NCBI GenBank assembly: GCA_015099395.1
Contig: AP024096.1
Location: 7,233,485 to 7,297,484, forward strand
Source: Ktedonobacteria bacterium brp13
Lineage (GTDB): Bacteria; Chloroflexota; Ktedonobacteria; Ktedonobacterales; Ktedonobacteraceae
Length of the DNA stretch: 64,000 nucleotides
Direction: 5' to 3'
Position 1 is the first letter of the stretch; every line of letters begins with the position of its first letter. The position numbers and the translations under genes were made by a program. This document shows positions 7,867 through 17,233 of this stretch, piece after piece. The notes beneath the pieces were generated by a model that was given only the letters and a program-made list of their open reading frames with translations, ran no database searches and was not told the origin of the DNA.

Positions 7867-8994
7867 TTAATTGGCTACAGCCTCGACGAAGTTAACCATT
7901 GTCTCCATGTCTGCCAGGGCCTGATGGGCGATGCTCAGACCGGTGCGTGGGACATTTGCCAATGCATCATGGGCAGCCTGGCTATGTTGACGCAAGAATG
8001 TTTGGCAGTAAGATCGTGTCTCTGTGCGTTCCAGAATGGCGAGGATCTGTTCAACCTGTGTCACTTGAAGTGGATCCTGCTGCTGGTACAGGTTATGCAA
8101 TGTCTGCTTGTCTGCCTCATTCGCGTTTTCCAGTGCATGCAAGATTGGCAGGCTCTTTTTGCGGCGATAGATATCGCCAGCCTGTGTCTTGCCCAGTTCC
8201 GCTGAGGTCGCCCAGACGCCCAGAAGATCGTCGCGTACCTGGAATGCCAGCCCAATTGCAGTGCCAAAACTTTGCAATCGTTGAATAATCTCCTGATCTT
8301 GAGTGCCCAACATTGCTCCTATCTGTGTTGCACACCGCATCAGTGCCGCTGTTTTGCGATGAATCATATCGATATACATCGCAACAGAGATGTCCTGGCG
8401 TTGTTCGAAGCTAATATCCAGAAACTGTCCCTCTGCGATCTCCAGTACTGTCCGGTCCAGGATGATGGCCAGTTGTGCGGCCAGATTGCCCTCAACGCCA
8501 CGTTCCAGTACTCCCCAGAGGGAGTGGCGAGCCAGCGCAAACATGCCATCACCTGTATTGATAGCTTGTGGGACACCCCAGCGATTCCAGAGTGTGGGAC
8601 GATGGCGGCGCTCGGTATCACTATCCTCGATATCATCGTGGATCAGCGTAAAGTTATGGGTCAGTTCGACAGCTACCGCAGCAGGGAGAGCACGATACAG
8701 GTAGCTTGTGCGCTCTTGCCGCTCGTGTGCCTGTGCTTCGGTCAAACCCCATGCGCCTGCCGCCTCGTAAGAAAGCAGGAGTAGCGTAGGGCGCAGCAAC
8801 TTTCCCGGGTTGCTCTGTGTAGGCTGAAGATGAGTATCGAGCCAACCAAGGTGATATTGCATCTGTCCGTAGTAGGTGCTCAGTGTGTCTACGCCGGAAG
8901 ATTGCTCTATCTTACGCAACGTCTCACGTAGCGCAACGTCAATGGTATGCTGATGCCGGAGCAATGTTGATTGCATAGTTGTCGATAAAACCAT
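7867..8994 (-). CDS. Polyprenyl (geranylgeranyl-type) diphosphate synthase
   Basis: 375 residues. Trans-isoprenyl diphosphate synthases condense allylic diphosphates with isopentenyl diphosphate. The substrate-binding KLLRPTLLLL motif (the GxxxRP-like region) and the first Asp-rich motif HDDIEDSD (D120, D121, D124) with the usual RRHRPTLWNRWG after it are clear. The second Asp-rich motif is QVRDDLLGVW, i.e. DDxxG rather than DDxxD; this changed second motif is known in some homologues and may affect Mg binding. Chain length cannot be assigned safely: residues before the first motif include Thr/Leu rather than bulky aromatics. There is no obvious Shine-Dalgarno before ATG 8994 or the in-frame ATG 8976. 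Confidence 0.88.
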   Translation of the reverse strand: MVLSTTMQSTLLRHQHTIDVALRETLRKIEQSSGVDTLSTYYGQMQYHLGWLDTHLQPTQSNPGKLLRPTLLLLSYEAAGAWGLTEAQAHERQERTSYLYRALPAAVAVELTHNFTLIHDDIEDSDTERRHRPTLWNRWGVPQAINTGDGMFALARHSLWGVLERGVEGNLAAQLAIILDRTVLEIAEGQFLDISFEQRQDISVAMYIDMIHRKTAALMRCATQIGAMLGTQDQEIIQRLQSFGTAIGLAFQVRDDLLGVWATSAELGKTQAGDIYRRKKSLPILHALENANEADKQTLHNLYQQQDPLQVTQVEQILAILERTETRSYCQTFLRQHSQAAHDALANVPRTGLSIAHQALADMETMVNFVEAVAN

Positions 8995-9114
8995 GGAATG
9001 ATGATACGAGTTTGTATAGCGCCTATTCGCTATCCGCCTCGTTCCCCTTTCTCCTCTTAAAAGTCGCTCGTTATGGGTATAGACTATGGATGTAAACTAT
9101 TATAGGTCAAACTA

Positions 9115-9609
9115 TTATGGATGAATATAGAAGAAGACAGCGGCTACGATTGTGCCAATAATGGTTACCGTGCTTGCCAGTCCCTTGACGCCACCGACCC
9201 CCCGTAACGGAGAGCACATATCGCAGTAGCGTTTAACGTATTGGTAGCGATGTCCTCGTAATCCCTCACGTGAAATAACAACGTCCTCATCTTTACTCCG
9301 CGTATGCAAGTCGTCACAGATATAGCGACCGCAACCGCGACAGGTCGATTGATCGACATAATGTGTTGTTTTGCTCAAGGACCATTGGGATGGATAGACA
9401 GGAATTCCACAGACGTAGCAGACCTGGGTCTGGGCCAGCTTCATCTGTTTCTCTGCACAAGGTGAGTGCTGTTGCTTTGGAAAGTGTTCCTGACAGAAAC
9501 ACATATGACAGTCGGGACAGCGACCTAATGCCTCTTCATTACACTCGTGGCAACGACGAGCGACATTGACATTGCCCTGAAAATGTTTGTTTTCAGTATT
9601 GATTTGCAT
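9115..9609 (-). CDS. Zinc-binding membrane-anchored protein of unknown function
   Basis: 164 residues, not recognised as a named family. It is rich in CxxC pairs: CHECNEEALGRCPDCHMCFCQEHF near residues 19-43 (B-box or AN1-like treble-clef spacing with His), then CYVCG, CRGCGRYICDDLH and CDMC. This predicts three or more zinc sites. A single hydrophobic segment (TVTIIGTIVAAVFFYI) ends the protein, so it looks tail-anchored with the zinc fingers in the cytosol. Such fingers usually mediate protein contacts. Expressed alone on the minus strand. Confidence 0.75.
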   Translation of the reverse strand: MQINTENKHFQGNVNVARRCHECNEEALGRCPDCHMCFCQEHFPKQQHSPCAEKQMKLAQTQVCYVCGIPVYPSQWSLSKTTHYVDQSTCRGCGRYICDDLHTRSKDEDVVISREGLRGHRYQYVKRYCDMCSPLRGVGGVKGLASTVTIIGTIVAAVFFYIHP

Positions 9610-9999
9610 GCGTTTTTGTTCCCCTGCCGCTATTGATCTATGAGGATCATGATCATAAGGAGAGATAATCTCTCCAATTCAGATGCCTGGAAGAATGCTT
9701 ACGGGTAGTATAGCACTGACATATTCTATCAGTATAACGCTTGACGTTTTCTTGTCGTTCTATATATGCTCTGCTCTGGCCTGAATAGCCTAATCAGCAT
9801 AGAGTAAAGAGAACAAAGTGCTACCTATTCTTTTTGACTTTCTTCTTATGATCGACAAGATCGAGTATATTCTCTGTTGCGGATTCCTGGCTGTGGTGGT
9901 TACAATAATGGCACAGTAGAGAAATCTTTAGCTGCATTATAATGATAGCATCGCAAAGCAGACAGAGATAGAGATCGAGACAGACGGGGAGCAAGCAGT
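9610..9999. other. 390-bp divergent intergenic region
   Basis: Separates the zinc-finger gene (minus) from folP (plus). AT-rich; no gene, RNA or strong repeat seen. It should contain both promoters, but I could not pick a convincing pair of boxes. Confidence 0.35.
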
Positions 10000-10887
10000 A
10001 TGAACGAAGTATCTGTACCCATGCCGATGCAATGGGCTGACCATTGTGTTGAGTGGGGAAGACGCACATATATCATGGGCATTGTGAATGTGACGCCCGA
10101 TTCATTTTCAGGTGATGGTCTACAAAGTGCTCAGGTGATGAATGGTCAGGAGACGTCGACGACCGACGTTATCCAGTTGGCTGTCGCACAAGCTCAGCGC
10201 TTTGTAGCCGAGGGTGCGACATTCATCGATGTTGGTGGAGAGTCGACGCGGCCTGGTGCACCTCTCATCTCTGCTCAGGAAGAGTCGGAGCGTGTGGTTC
10301 CGGTCATTCAAGCACTGCGAGCGGCGTTATCATCAGATGTGCTTATCTCTATCGATACATATAAAGCGGTGGTGGCTGATCGCGCTTTAGTAGCGGGTGC
10401 GGACCTTGTTAACGATATCTGGGGTTTGCAGAAAGATGGAGATATGGCGGCGGTTATCCAGCAGCATGCGGTACCAGTCATCCTGATGGCGAACATGCGC
10501 GATTTTCGTAAGCGCGATATCGTCAGCGACATTCTACGTTTTCTCGCTCACTCCATGGATGATGCTCTTGCAGCTAATATCCCCTGGGAGCATCTTATCA
10601 TCGATCCGGGGTTCGGCTTCGGTACTACGCTTGAAGAGAACCTGACCATGTTGCGCCGTCTGAGCGAACTCCGTGTATTAGGGCGTCCCATGCTCCTGGG
10701 TACATCTCGTAAATCGAGTATTGGTCGTGTGCTTGGTGGTCTGGCTGCTTCTGAACGTATGGAGGGGACAGCGGCGACTGTCGCACTCGGGATTGCCCAG
10801 GGGGCTGATATTGTACGGGTACACGACGTCAGGGCGATGGCGCGGGTTGTAAAGATGAGCGATGCTGTGGTACGGGGTGTCTTTTAA
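10000..10887 (+). CDS. folP: Dihydropteroate synthase
   Basis: 295 residues; joins p-aminobenzoate to dihydropterin pyrophosphate in folate synthesis, the target of sulfonamides. Family signatures are present in order: MGIVNVTPDSFSGDG (pterin/pyrophosphate loop 1), FIDVGGESTRPGA (loop 2), ISIDTYKAVVADRAL, VNDIWG, IIDPGFGFGTTLEENLTMLRRL and LLGTSRKSSIG. An extra stretch after SGDG (LQSAQVMNGQETSTTDVIQ) lengthens loop 1 slightly. ATG follows GGGGAGC. It is directly followed by folC, 28 bases downstream, so the two folate genes form an operon. Confidence 0.96.
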   Translation: MNEVSVPMPMQWADHCVEWGRRTYIMGIVNVTPDSFSGDGLQSAQVMNGQETSTTDVIQLAVAQAQRFVAEGATFIDVGGESTRPGAPLISAQEESERVVPVIQALRAALSSDVLISIDTYKAVVADRALVAGADLVNDIWGLQKDGDMAAVIQQHAVPVILMANMRDFRKRDIVSDILRFLAHSMDDALAANIPWEHLIIDPGFGFGTTLEENLTMLRRLSELRVLGRPMLLGTSRKSSIGRVLGGLAASERMEGTAATVALGIAQGADIVRVHDVRAMARVVKMSDAVVRGVF

Positions 10888-10915
10888 ATCCTCTGGTTAG
10901 AGAGAAGGATCAAGA

Positions 10916-12334
10916 TTGAATTACCAAGAAGCGCTGGCTTATATCTATGGTTTTACCGATTATGAACGTGGTAGCAAATATACACGCGATCGCAATGAGA
11001 ATCTACTGCGTATCAGAGCTTTACTTGCACTGCTGGGGAATCCTCAGGAGCGCTACACGAATACGCTGATCGCCGGTACTAAGGGCAAAGGCTCGACTGC
11101 GGCCACCATCGAGAGTGTCTTACGAGCCGCGGGGATACGGACGGGTCTCTATACGCAACCCGATCTCCATACCTTTCGCGAGCGTTCACGGGTCGATGGT
11201 GAGTTGATCAGTGAAGACGAGTTGAGCGAGCTTGTGCCAGTTATCCAGGCCGAGGTTGAGCGTATTCAAGCTGAAGAACGCTATGGCCCCTTCATTACAT
11301 ATGAGATTGGCACTGCCCTGGCCTTGCTCTTCTTTGCGCGACGGCAGGTACAACATGCTGTTGTAGAGGTAGGCCTGGGCGGACGGCTTGATGCTACCAA
11401 TGTTACGCATCCTCTGGTCTCTGTGATTACCTCGATTAGCTACGATCATATGAATATCTTAGGCGATACGCTGGCGAAGATCGCGACTGAGAAAGCTGGC
11501 ATTATCAAGCAGGATGGGATCGTTATAACCTCTGCTCAGTCGCCCGAAGCGCTGCTTGCTATTGCTACGATAGCACGGCAGCGGAATGCACGTATGATCC
11601 GCGTTGGCCCGGCTACTCAGGACCCTGCCTGGCGCGAAGTTGAAGCCGGGGAATTGCCTGCACTCAGCTATCGTTATCAGATCCAGCAACAGAGCGAGAG
11701 CGGACAACACTTTACTGTCTCGACACCAGAGCTTGTCTATCGCGATCTTGAGACTCCAATGATCGGAGCGCATCAGGCTGAGAACGCGACCGTTGCGTTA
11801 GCGGCACTCGAAGCTTTGCGTGCGCAAGGCATTGTCTGGACTGAGGATGCCTTACGTCGGGGGTTAGCCAGTGTCCGTTGGCCTGCACGCATACAGGTTG
11901 TTGGACATCAGCCCACCATTGTGGTCGATGGCGCACATAATGCCGACTCGATGGAGAAGTTGCTGGAGACCTTGCACACGATCTTTGCTCCGAGACGCCT
12001 GATTGCAGTGCTTGGTGTCAATAAAGATAAAGATCTGGCACGTATGGTCAAGACCCTGGCTGCTATTGATGTGGTTGTCCTGACGCGTGCGAACAATCCG
12101 CGTGCGAGCCAGCTTGAAGAACTGCATGCCCTCTTTACTGAGCATGCGCCGCATGTGACCGTTTATGCTGAAGAGCAGAGCAATCTAGCACTTGATCGTG
12201 CTCGTAGTCTGGCAAATGATACAGACCTTATCTGTGCCACCGGTTCGCTCTACGTGGCTGGTGAAGCTCTGCGTTGGGCCGCTGACCATGGCGATACGCA
12301 AGCAGCATCCGGGATAGAGGGCATCGACCATTAG
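10916..12334 (+). CDS. folC: Folylpolyglutamate / dihydrofolate synthase
   Basis: 472 residues. Adds glutamate to (dihydro)folate using ATP. The Mur-ligase-like P-loop is TKGKGSTAATIESVL, followed by GLYTQPDLHTFRERSRVDG, the VEVGLGGRLDATNV Mg/folate motif, TSISYDHMNILGDTLAKIATEKAGI, and the C-terminal domain with VVDGAHNADSMEKLLETL. The start is TTG at 10916, set by GAAGGA 5 bases upstream and by alignment of the first residues NYQEALAYIYGFTDYE with the family; an ATG start would remove conserved sequence. It follows folP in the same operon. Confidence 0.95.
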   Translation: MNYQEALAYIYGFTDYERGSKYTRDRNENLLRIRALLALLGNPQERYTNTLIAGTKGKGSTAATIESVLRAAGIRTGLYTQPDLHTFRERSRVDGELISEDELSELVPVIQAEVERIQAEERYGPFITYEIGTALALLFFARRQVQHAVVEVGLGGRLDATNVTHPLVSVITSISYDHMNILGDTLAKIATEKAGIIKQDGIVITSAQSPEALLAIATIARQRNARMIRVGPATQDPAWREVEAGELPALSYRYQIQQQSESGQHFTVSTPELVYRDLETPMIGAHQAENATVALAALEALRAQGIVWTEDALRRGLASVRWPARIQVVGHQPTIVVDGAHNADSMEKLLETLHTIFAPRRLIAVLGVNKDKDLARMVKTLAAIDVVVLTRANNPRASQLEELHALFTEHAPHVTVYAEEQSNLALDRARSLANDTDLICATGSLYVAGEALRWAADHGDTQAASGIEGIDH

Positions 12335-12373
12335 CTATAAACACTCTGGTACCGTACTCACATTGCCGCATGC

Positions 12374-13987
12374 TTACCAACCTTCAATCTGAAAAAGTTG
12401 GCAGAGGAGTTGTGTCGTAAAGGCCAGTAGCAATGTGGGTGACGGGGCCTGTTGAGTCGCTTGTTGACGCAACTGCTCAATAATCGCAGGCTGGAAAAGT
12501 CCTGTATTCTGAATAGCTTCTCGCGAGAGCACCTGCTCAACCAGTTCACTTGTATCCTTTTGCTGAGCCAGGGTAAGTGGCATAGCGAGTGGGAGTCGTG
12601 CTGGCCGCGTTGAGAGTGCAGGTGCATAGTGCTGCATGAGCTGCGTAAGAGGATCGGTTGCTGTATCGCTATCGCTGGCATTACGTATAAGCATTGGCAT
12701 AACCTGTTTGTGTAAGTAAAGCGAGCGCAGGGCTATCTGTTCTTGTTGTGCGAGTTGCTGAAACGGCAGTACGAGCTGATCGGGGAGCCGTAAGTGGAGA
12801 TCTAGATAGTGTACTCCTTGTGCCGACTGTGAAAACTGCTCGGCTTGTCGTAGCAGCTTGCGTGCATGGAGTGTTGTCTCCCATGGTTCAGCGTCATGTA
12901 AGGCTATGCGGGCCTCATCGGACCACAGCGTAGAAGTGATCGCCCCCTCTTTGTGCGGTACTGTAGTGCGCATGTAGCGCTGAATGAGGGGCTCTTGCGG
13001 TCCCTGCTTAGAACCAAATTTGCCTGTTGGTCTGACTGCCTGACTGCCCAGTAATGTTTGTGCTCCAAGTCCACTAAACGCAACACGTGCGTTGGTCTCG
13101 GCTGCTGTCGTATGTAAGAGCTGATGGAGTGCCAGAGAACGTGTATCTATACTGGGCGTCTCGGTTGCCTGGAGTGTAGCAAGCCAGAATTCTGGTTGTG
13201 TACTACCTGTAATCGCTAGTTGACTGTGCTGGCAGAAGGCTGCCAGACGTTCCACCTCTTTCCAGGCTTTTGTGCGTTGCGTTCTGGTGGAGCCTATTGT
13301 AGCGATTGGGAAGTCTGTCCTCGTCTGTTGTGCGAGTAAGAGTGTCGCCAGAGCGGCTGCCGGACCGCCTCCAGCCAGTGCTGCAAATTGCTCATGCGAA
13401 GGAAGCATACAGCTGCAGGCCTGAGCGAGTATCGCTGTTAGCTCGTCCAGAGTAGGAGGTGGTGGTGTGGTACGATCTTCAAGTTCAGGCATGCGAAAAT
13501 CGGTAGTGTGATTCACGAACAGCTTTGCATGTTGCCAGCGGAGCAGCGAGCCAGCAGGCACGACTGCTATCTGTTGGAAGGCGGTCCAGGGAGCAGGAAT
13601 AAAGCCGAAGCGTAGCAGTGCATCGAGTGCGGCAAGGTGAAGACGGCGTGGTACGCCAACCGCAAAGAGGGCTTTGATCTCACTGGCAAAGAGCAGATTG
13701 CCAGGTGCGGGCCAATCTGCGATATAGTAGAGCGGATGGAGGCCCGAGAGCGGCCGGCGGTAGAGTAGTGTACGGCGTTCGGGTATCCAATCAAGTACGG
13801 GTGGCTCTTTATAGTCAGGCGTTGCATAGGCTGCATCAGCGAAGGCTACCAGACCTGCTCCTGGCTGAGTTGAACGTGCTGGCTCTCCGCCATGGAGAGC
13901 TAGCACCTCCTCCATTGCCTGTAATGTCTGCTCGATTACCGCAGGCGAAACCTGCTCCCCGGTTAGCCATCCTGCTACTACTGGCAT
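12374..13987 (-). CDS. Asparagine-synthetase-like protein lacking catalytic residues
   Basis: 537 residues. Both halves of AsnB can be recognised but neither looks active. The N-terminal amidotransferase half keeps the structural signatures TLLYRRPLSGLHPLYYI and LLFASEIKALF, but the protein starts MPVVAGW, with no Cys2 nucleophile. The synthetase half has AALAGGGPAAALA where the ATP-binding SGGxDSS should be, and FSGLGAQTLLGS where SGEGADELFGG should be, so ATP and Mg contacts are lost. The overall length is near normal and the frame is open, so it is a maintained protein rather than a fresh pseudogene. AGAAGGG precedes the ATG. A binding or regulatory role is inference. Confidence 0.75.
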   Translation of the reverse strand: MPVVAGWLTGEQVSPAVIEQTLQAMEEVLALHGGEPARSTQPGAGLVAFADAAYATPDYKEPPVLDWIPERRTLLYRRPLSGLHPLYYIADWPAPGNLLFASEIKALFAVGVPRRLHLAALDALLRFGFIPAPWTAFQQIAVVPAGSLLRWQHAKLFVNHTTDFRMPELEDRTTPPPPTLDELTAILAQACSCMLPSHEQFAALAGGGPAAALATLLLAQQTRTDFPIATIGSTRTQRTKAWKEVERLAAFCQHSQLAITGSTQPEFWLATLQATETPSIDTRSLALHQLLHTTAAETNARVAFSGLGAQTLLGSQAVRPTGKFGSKQGPQEPLIQRYMRTTVPHKEGAITSTLWSDEARIALHDAEPWETTLHARKLLRQAEQFSQSAQGVHYLDLHLRLPDQLVLPFQQLAQQEQIALRSLYLHKQVMPMLIRNASDSDTATDPLTQLMQHYAPALSTRPARLPLAMPLTLAQQKDTSELVEQVLSREAIQNTGLFQPAIIEQLRQQATQQAPSPTLLLAFTTQLLCQLFQIEGW

Positions 13988-14328
13988 AGTATCGACCCTT
14001 CTCCAGGCTACTGCTTCACTTCCTCTTGTTACCTGGCCTTTGTCTATAGAACGTTATATATTTATTCCAATTGTTCCTCTATTATAAATCCTGATTGCTA
14101 CGTATAGATTCCCGTAGACGCCTGAATGTTTTCACGTACTCTGTTTGAGCATAGCAATTTTCGTGAAAAGGGGCCTGACTATTGATGAATACCTGTAAGT
14201 AATGGTACATTAATAATGATGATGAAGTAGTTACGAGAGTTCGCTATTCTTGTAGCAAAAGACTATACTTCGATCCAATCTTTCAATTCAAATACAAAAT
14301 CAGGCTATATAGCGACCAGGAGTCATGA
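13988..14328. other. 341-bp divergent intergenic region
   Basis: AT-rich spacer between the asparagine-synthetase-like gene (minus) and the C39-like gene (plus). No gene or marked repeat seen. Confidence 0.35.
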
Positions 14329-15369
14329 ATGTTTACTAATATCCTGCTGACTTTATTTGTCATAGCCCTCGCATTCACGGTGGCAGGATTTCTACTTTCC
14401 TACAGGTCACATCTGGCGGCTAATAAGCCTCAATCCACCTCTCGCCGATCAGGGGATACACAAACGAATGGTACCTATCATCGTGGTTCGAGAGTGTACA
14501 GCAATACGCTAGCGAATGATGCTACGTTGATCAAGAGTGCGCCTAAATATGTGAAGGCCTCGCCTCGTCTGAAAGCTCCAGCTGCAAATGTAACGTACGA
14601 AGTCTATCGTGAAGAGACTTTTGTCGCACGTGCGTTACCTCATTTTAATATTATGCAATTTGTGAAGCCACGGGAGGGGCAGCCGACTCCATGGGTAGGT
14701 GCGATCATTATATTGACCGTACTTTTTATTTTCAGTATGGACCTGGCTCTACCAATACTCCACCGCTCAAGCGCGGGGGCTTTTTTTATACCCTCATTGA
14801 GTGTTCCTAATGCAGCACCGGATGTGAAGACTGCCGCGAAAAGCTCGACACAATCGTCCTATGCCAATGTGAAAGGTGTATCCGGCTCCCTGATACGCAT
14901 CAATCAGCTGGATCATGCACAGTATAACTCGGATAGTGAATACAATACCTGGGCCGACTCAACCTGTTCAGCTGCCGCAATGACAGAAGTAATTAATGCA
15001 TACACGCATAAGAATTATCGTGTCACAGACATTTTGAAAGTTGAGACACAGGTACATGAAATTACCCCCGCTGCAGGGCTTTTAGACAATCAGGGTATCG
15101 GTATCACCGTTGCTAAGTTTGGTTTTGCATCGACATATCTCAACTCTCCAACACTAGATAGTGTGGAACAGATTGGTAACCAGGGTCATCCTGTTATCGT
15201 CAATTTCCCCCCTGATCGTTGGCCCGGTGGACATCTTCTGGTTGTGCGTGGTGGCGACAGCAAGGACGTCTATCTGGCTGATTCATCCGAATTGAATATG
15301 CAGGTGATGGCGCGTGCTACATTCATGAAGTACTGGGGTGGCTTTGGTGTCGTTGTCTTCCCCAAATAG
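14329..15369 (+). CDS. Membrane protein with C39-like cysteine peptidase domain
   Basis: 346 residues. One membrane helix at the extreme N-terminus (about 4-24), a basic polar segment, a second helix (about 122-144), then a Ser/Thr-rich linker and a papain-fold C39_2-like domain from about residue 188. Candidate catalytic residues are C213 in DSTCSAAAMTEV, H302 in PGGHLLVVRGG and D318 in VYLADSS. Two helices put both termini on the same side; if the peptidase domain is outside, it could process secreted or wall peptides. ATG follows AGGAG. A strong terminator closes the gene. The substrate is unknown. Confidence 0.8.
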   Translation: MFTNILLTLFVIALAFTVAGFLLSYRSHLAANKPQSTSRRSGDTQTNGTYHRGSRVYSNTLANDATLIKSAPKYVKASPRLKAPAANVTYEVYREETFVARALPHFNIMQFVKPREGQPTPWVGAIIILTVLFIFSMDLALPILHRSSAGAFFIPSLSVPNAAPDVKTAAKSSTQSSYANVKGVSGSLIRINQLDHAQYNSDSEYNTWADSTCSAAAMTEVINAYTHKNYRVTDILKVETQVHEITPAAGLLDNQGIGITVAKFGFASTYLNSPTLDSVEQIGNQGHPVIVNFPPDRWPGGHLLVVRGGDSKDVYLADSSELNMQVMARATFMKYWGGFGVVVFPK

Positions 15370-15400
15370 GTTGCGGGCAAACAACATATACTAGTATAAG

Positions 15401-15448
15401 ACAAAAGAGAGGCACAACCTGCTTTATGCGTTGTGCCTCTCTTTTTGT
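15401..15448 (+). terminator. Intrinsic terminator after the C39-like gene
   Basis: Perfect stem AAAGAGAGGCACAAC with its complement, an 11-base loop and a run of five T. The A-run on the other side lets it work for the converging PIG-L gene as well. Confidence 0.9.
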
Positions 15449-15513
15449 CTGCTAGTGTTTCGCTGGCAGCTAAGTGATAGCGCGAGTGTTAAAAGCAGAC
15501 ATGTGTAATGTTA

Positions 15514-16344
15514 TTATTCTTCGTTGCCCGGTGCGGGTGTCTTTGGCTCGGGTGGCACGTGAATCTTGACGCGGCGGAAGCCTTCGGCGTACTGGATATC
15601 CAGTCCTTTTTTCTCGCGCGCCTCTTTTGCAACGATAGCAGCACGCTCGCGCATACGCTCAAAGAGTTTCTCGCGGTCTTCCGGATTAAACTGTGAGGCA
15701 TGCCGCATCAGACCTTCTGACTTGACATCGATCGTCTCGCTGACATTGACGTACGTGTTGGACTCGGTACCGAAGAAGTAGACCTCGTGAACACGATAGG
15801 GCTGCAGACCTTCAGCAAGTAGTTCGCGGAACGAGCGCGGATTGCCTGCAAAGGGAAAGATGGAGTCCAGAACGATATTGCCAGTGGCGCGGTGATCAGG
15901 ATGGTTCAGATAACCGGTAGCATTTGGGTTCTCGTCGGGATCTGGTGCAAAGATATGCCGGGTTGGATCGTGTGTGAACACAACACGTGGTCGATATTTG
16001 CGGATCAGGCGTACAACCTGGCGGCGCGTATCCTCTGTATTTACCAGATGACCATCGCGGTTACGCAAGAATTCGACGGCTGTAATGCCATAGACCTCAG
16101 CGGCGGCACGCTGTTCACGCTCACGCAGAAGCATGAGCTCTTCATCAGGCTGATCAGGGATCTCACTACCCTCTGAGCCATCGGTCATCACGACCCAGAC
16201 AACCTTCTTGCCCTGGCTCGCCCATAAAGCGCTGGTAGCGGCAGTGCCAAAATCATTATCATCCGGATGCGCGCCGATTACCATCGCCTCAAATTCAGGA
16301 GTAGTAATCATTTCGACGGCACCGGCTGCGGTTCTATCGCCCAT
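15514..16344 (-). CDS. PIG-L family N-acetylglucosamine deacetylase
   Basis: 276 residues from ATG 16344. LmbE/PIG-L zinc hydrolases remove acetyl from N-acetylglucosamine conjugates (for example in bacillithiol or mycothiol synthesis). The zinc motif GAHPDDNDFG (H26, D28, D29) and the later NHPDHRATG, which gives the third zinc His, are intact, as is TDGSEGSE. A longer frame opens at 16449 but would overlap the upstream lipM-like gene by 77 bases; residue composition and family start favour 16344, 28 bases after that gene, so the two are probably co-transcribed. The exact substrate cannot be read. Confidence 0.88.
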   Translation of the reverse strand: MGDRTAAGAVEMITTPEFEAMVIGAHPDDNDFGTAATSALWASQGKKVVWVVMTDGSEGSEIPDQPDEELMLLREREQRAAAEVYGITAVEFLRNRDGHLVNTEDTRRQVVRLIRKYRPRVVFTHDPTRHIFAPDPDENPNATGYLNHPDHRATGNIVLDSIFPFAGNPRSFRELLAEGLQPYRVHEVYFFGTESNTYVNVSETIDVKSEGLMRHASQFNPEDREKLFERMRERAAIVAKEAREKKGLDIQYAEGFRRVKIHVPPEPKTPAPGNEE

Positions 16345-16372
16345 AGTAACTTGTAATCCTCTCGTCTCAGTA

Positions 16373-17149
16373 TCAAATAGTATGCATATACATCCGTAAT
16401 CGCGCATCGGCGATGACGGCATCTTCAAAAGCAGTGATAACTTCTTCAATCTCTATAACACGACCAGCCAGGGAATCTAATCCCACGGCCCGCTGTTTTA
16501 GCCCTTTTTGTAGTTGAGTCTGTTCTTCTGGCGTATGTCCGAGCAGATGAGCCAGCATACTGGTATCCCAACTGAGCAGTACCCCTGCCTGAAGCATGCT
16601 TCCGCAGCGACGACGAATCATATCCAGTCCAACAACCTTGCGTTGCTCGACAACTACCTCATAAGAGGAGAGCGAGCCATAGCAGGCCCTATTCATCAGT
16701 AGCTCGTATTCACGAGTCTCAGGCTGTTTGCGCAACTCACGTTGTGCGCGTGCCTGCTCGGGTTGTACCAGGTGTGTCTGTATACCTAGTTGCGCGAGCG
16801 CCGTAACCCAGGCCTCTCCAAACCAGCGATAGGACTCAACGATATCAGCCAGGATAAGTGGATGTCCAGCGGGTAGTATAACATCTAGACTGAGTAGTGT
16901 TGGACCAACCAGTACTGCTGTTCCACCAGCATGACGATGGTAAAGAGGCAACGTACCGGCAGAGAGAGCCGCTGGATTGACCACAGTCTCTTTTTGTGAA
17001 AAACCAAGCACCAATCCAGTGGGATCAGCGATTGACCAATAAAGGATCGCCGGATCCCCAGGTTGGATGGTGCTAAGCAGATGCTCGCTAAACTCTATAT
17101 GTTGCTGCTGATCAGCAATAGTGAGCGGATAAATGAGCCAGTTACTCAT
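16373..17149 (-). CDS. Lipoate/octanoate ligase-fold protein, LipM-like octanoyltransferase
   Basis: 258 residues of the BPL/LplA/LipB fold. LYHRHAGGTAVLVGP corresponds to the RRxSGGGAVxH lipoyl-binding loop and QRKVVGLDMIRRRCGSMLQAGVLL to the KivGxAQ..GxxLqHG region. A Cys in MNRACYGSLSSYEVVV lies where LipM/LipL-type octanoyltransferases keep their acyl-accepting Cys, which favours transfer of octanoyl from acyl-carrier protein over ATP-driven lipoate ligation. The glycine loop is degenerate (HAGGTA), so activity is less certain. It is the first gene of a pair with the PIG-L deacetylase. Confidence 0.78.
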   Translation of the reverse strand: MSNWLIYPLTIADQQQHIEFSEHLLSTIQPGDPAILYWSIADPTGLVLGFSQKETVVNPAALSAGTLPLYHRHAGGTAVLVGPTLLSLDVILPAGHPLILADIVESYRWFGEAWVTALAQLGIQTHLVQPEQARAQRELRKQPETREYELLMNRACYGSLSSYEVVVEQRKVVGLDMIRRRCGSMLQAGVLLSWDTSMLAHLLGHTPEEQTQLQKGLKQRAVGLDSLAGRVIEIEEVITAFEDAVIADARLRMYMHTI

Positions 17150-17233
17150 GAGATTTTCCGTATGCTCTACCGTTTTGTTGCGAGAGCAACTTGATCGTAA
17201 GGAGAGCGGCGCGAAGTCGCCACCTACGCTATG

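Noticed and set aside
6677..7870. Long plus-strand open frame (about 397 codons) across the insertion sequence
   Set aside because: It is the antisense shadow of the intact IS4-family transposase; no ribosome site and no family similarity.
9821..10069. 82-codon minus frame upstream of folP
   Set aside because: AT-rich promoter region overlapping the folP start; no ribosome site or domain.
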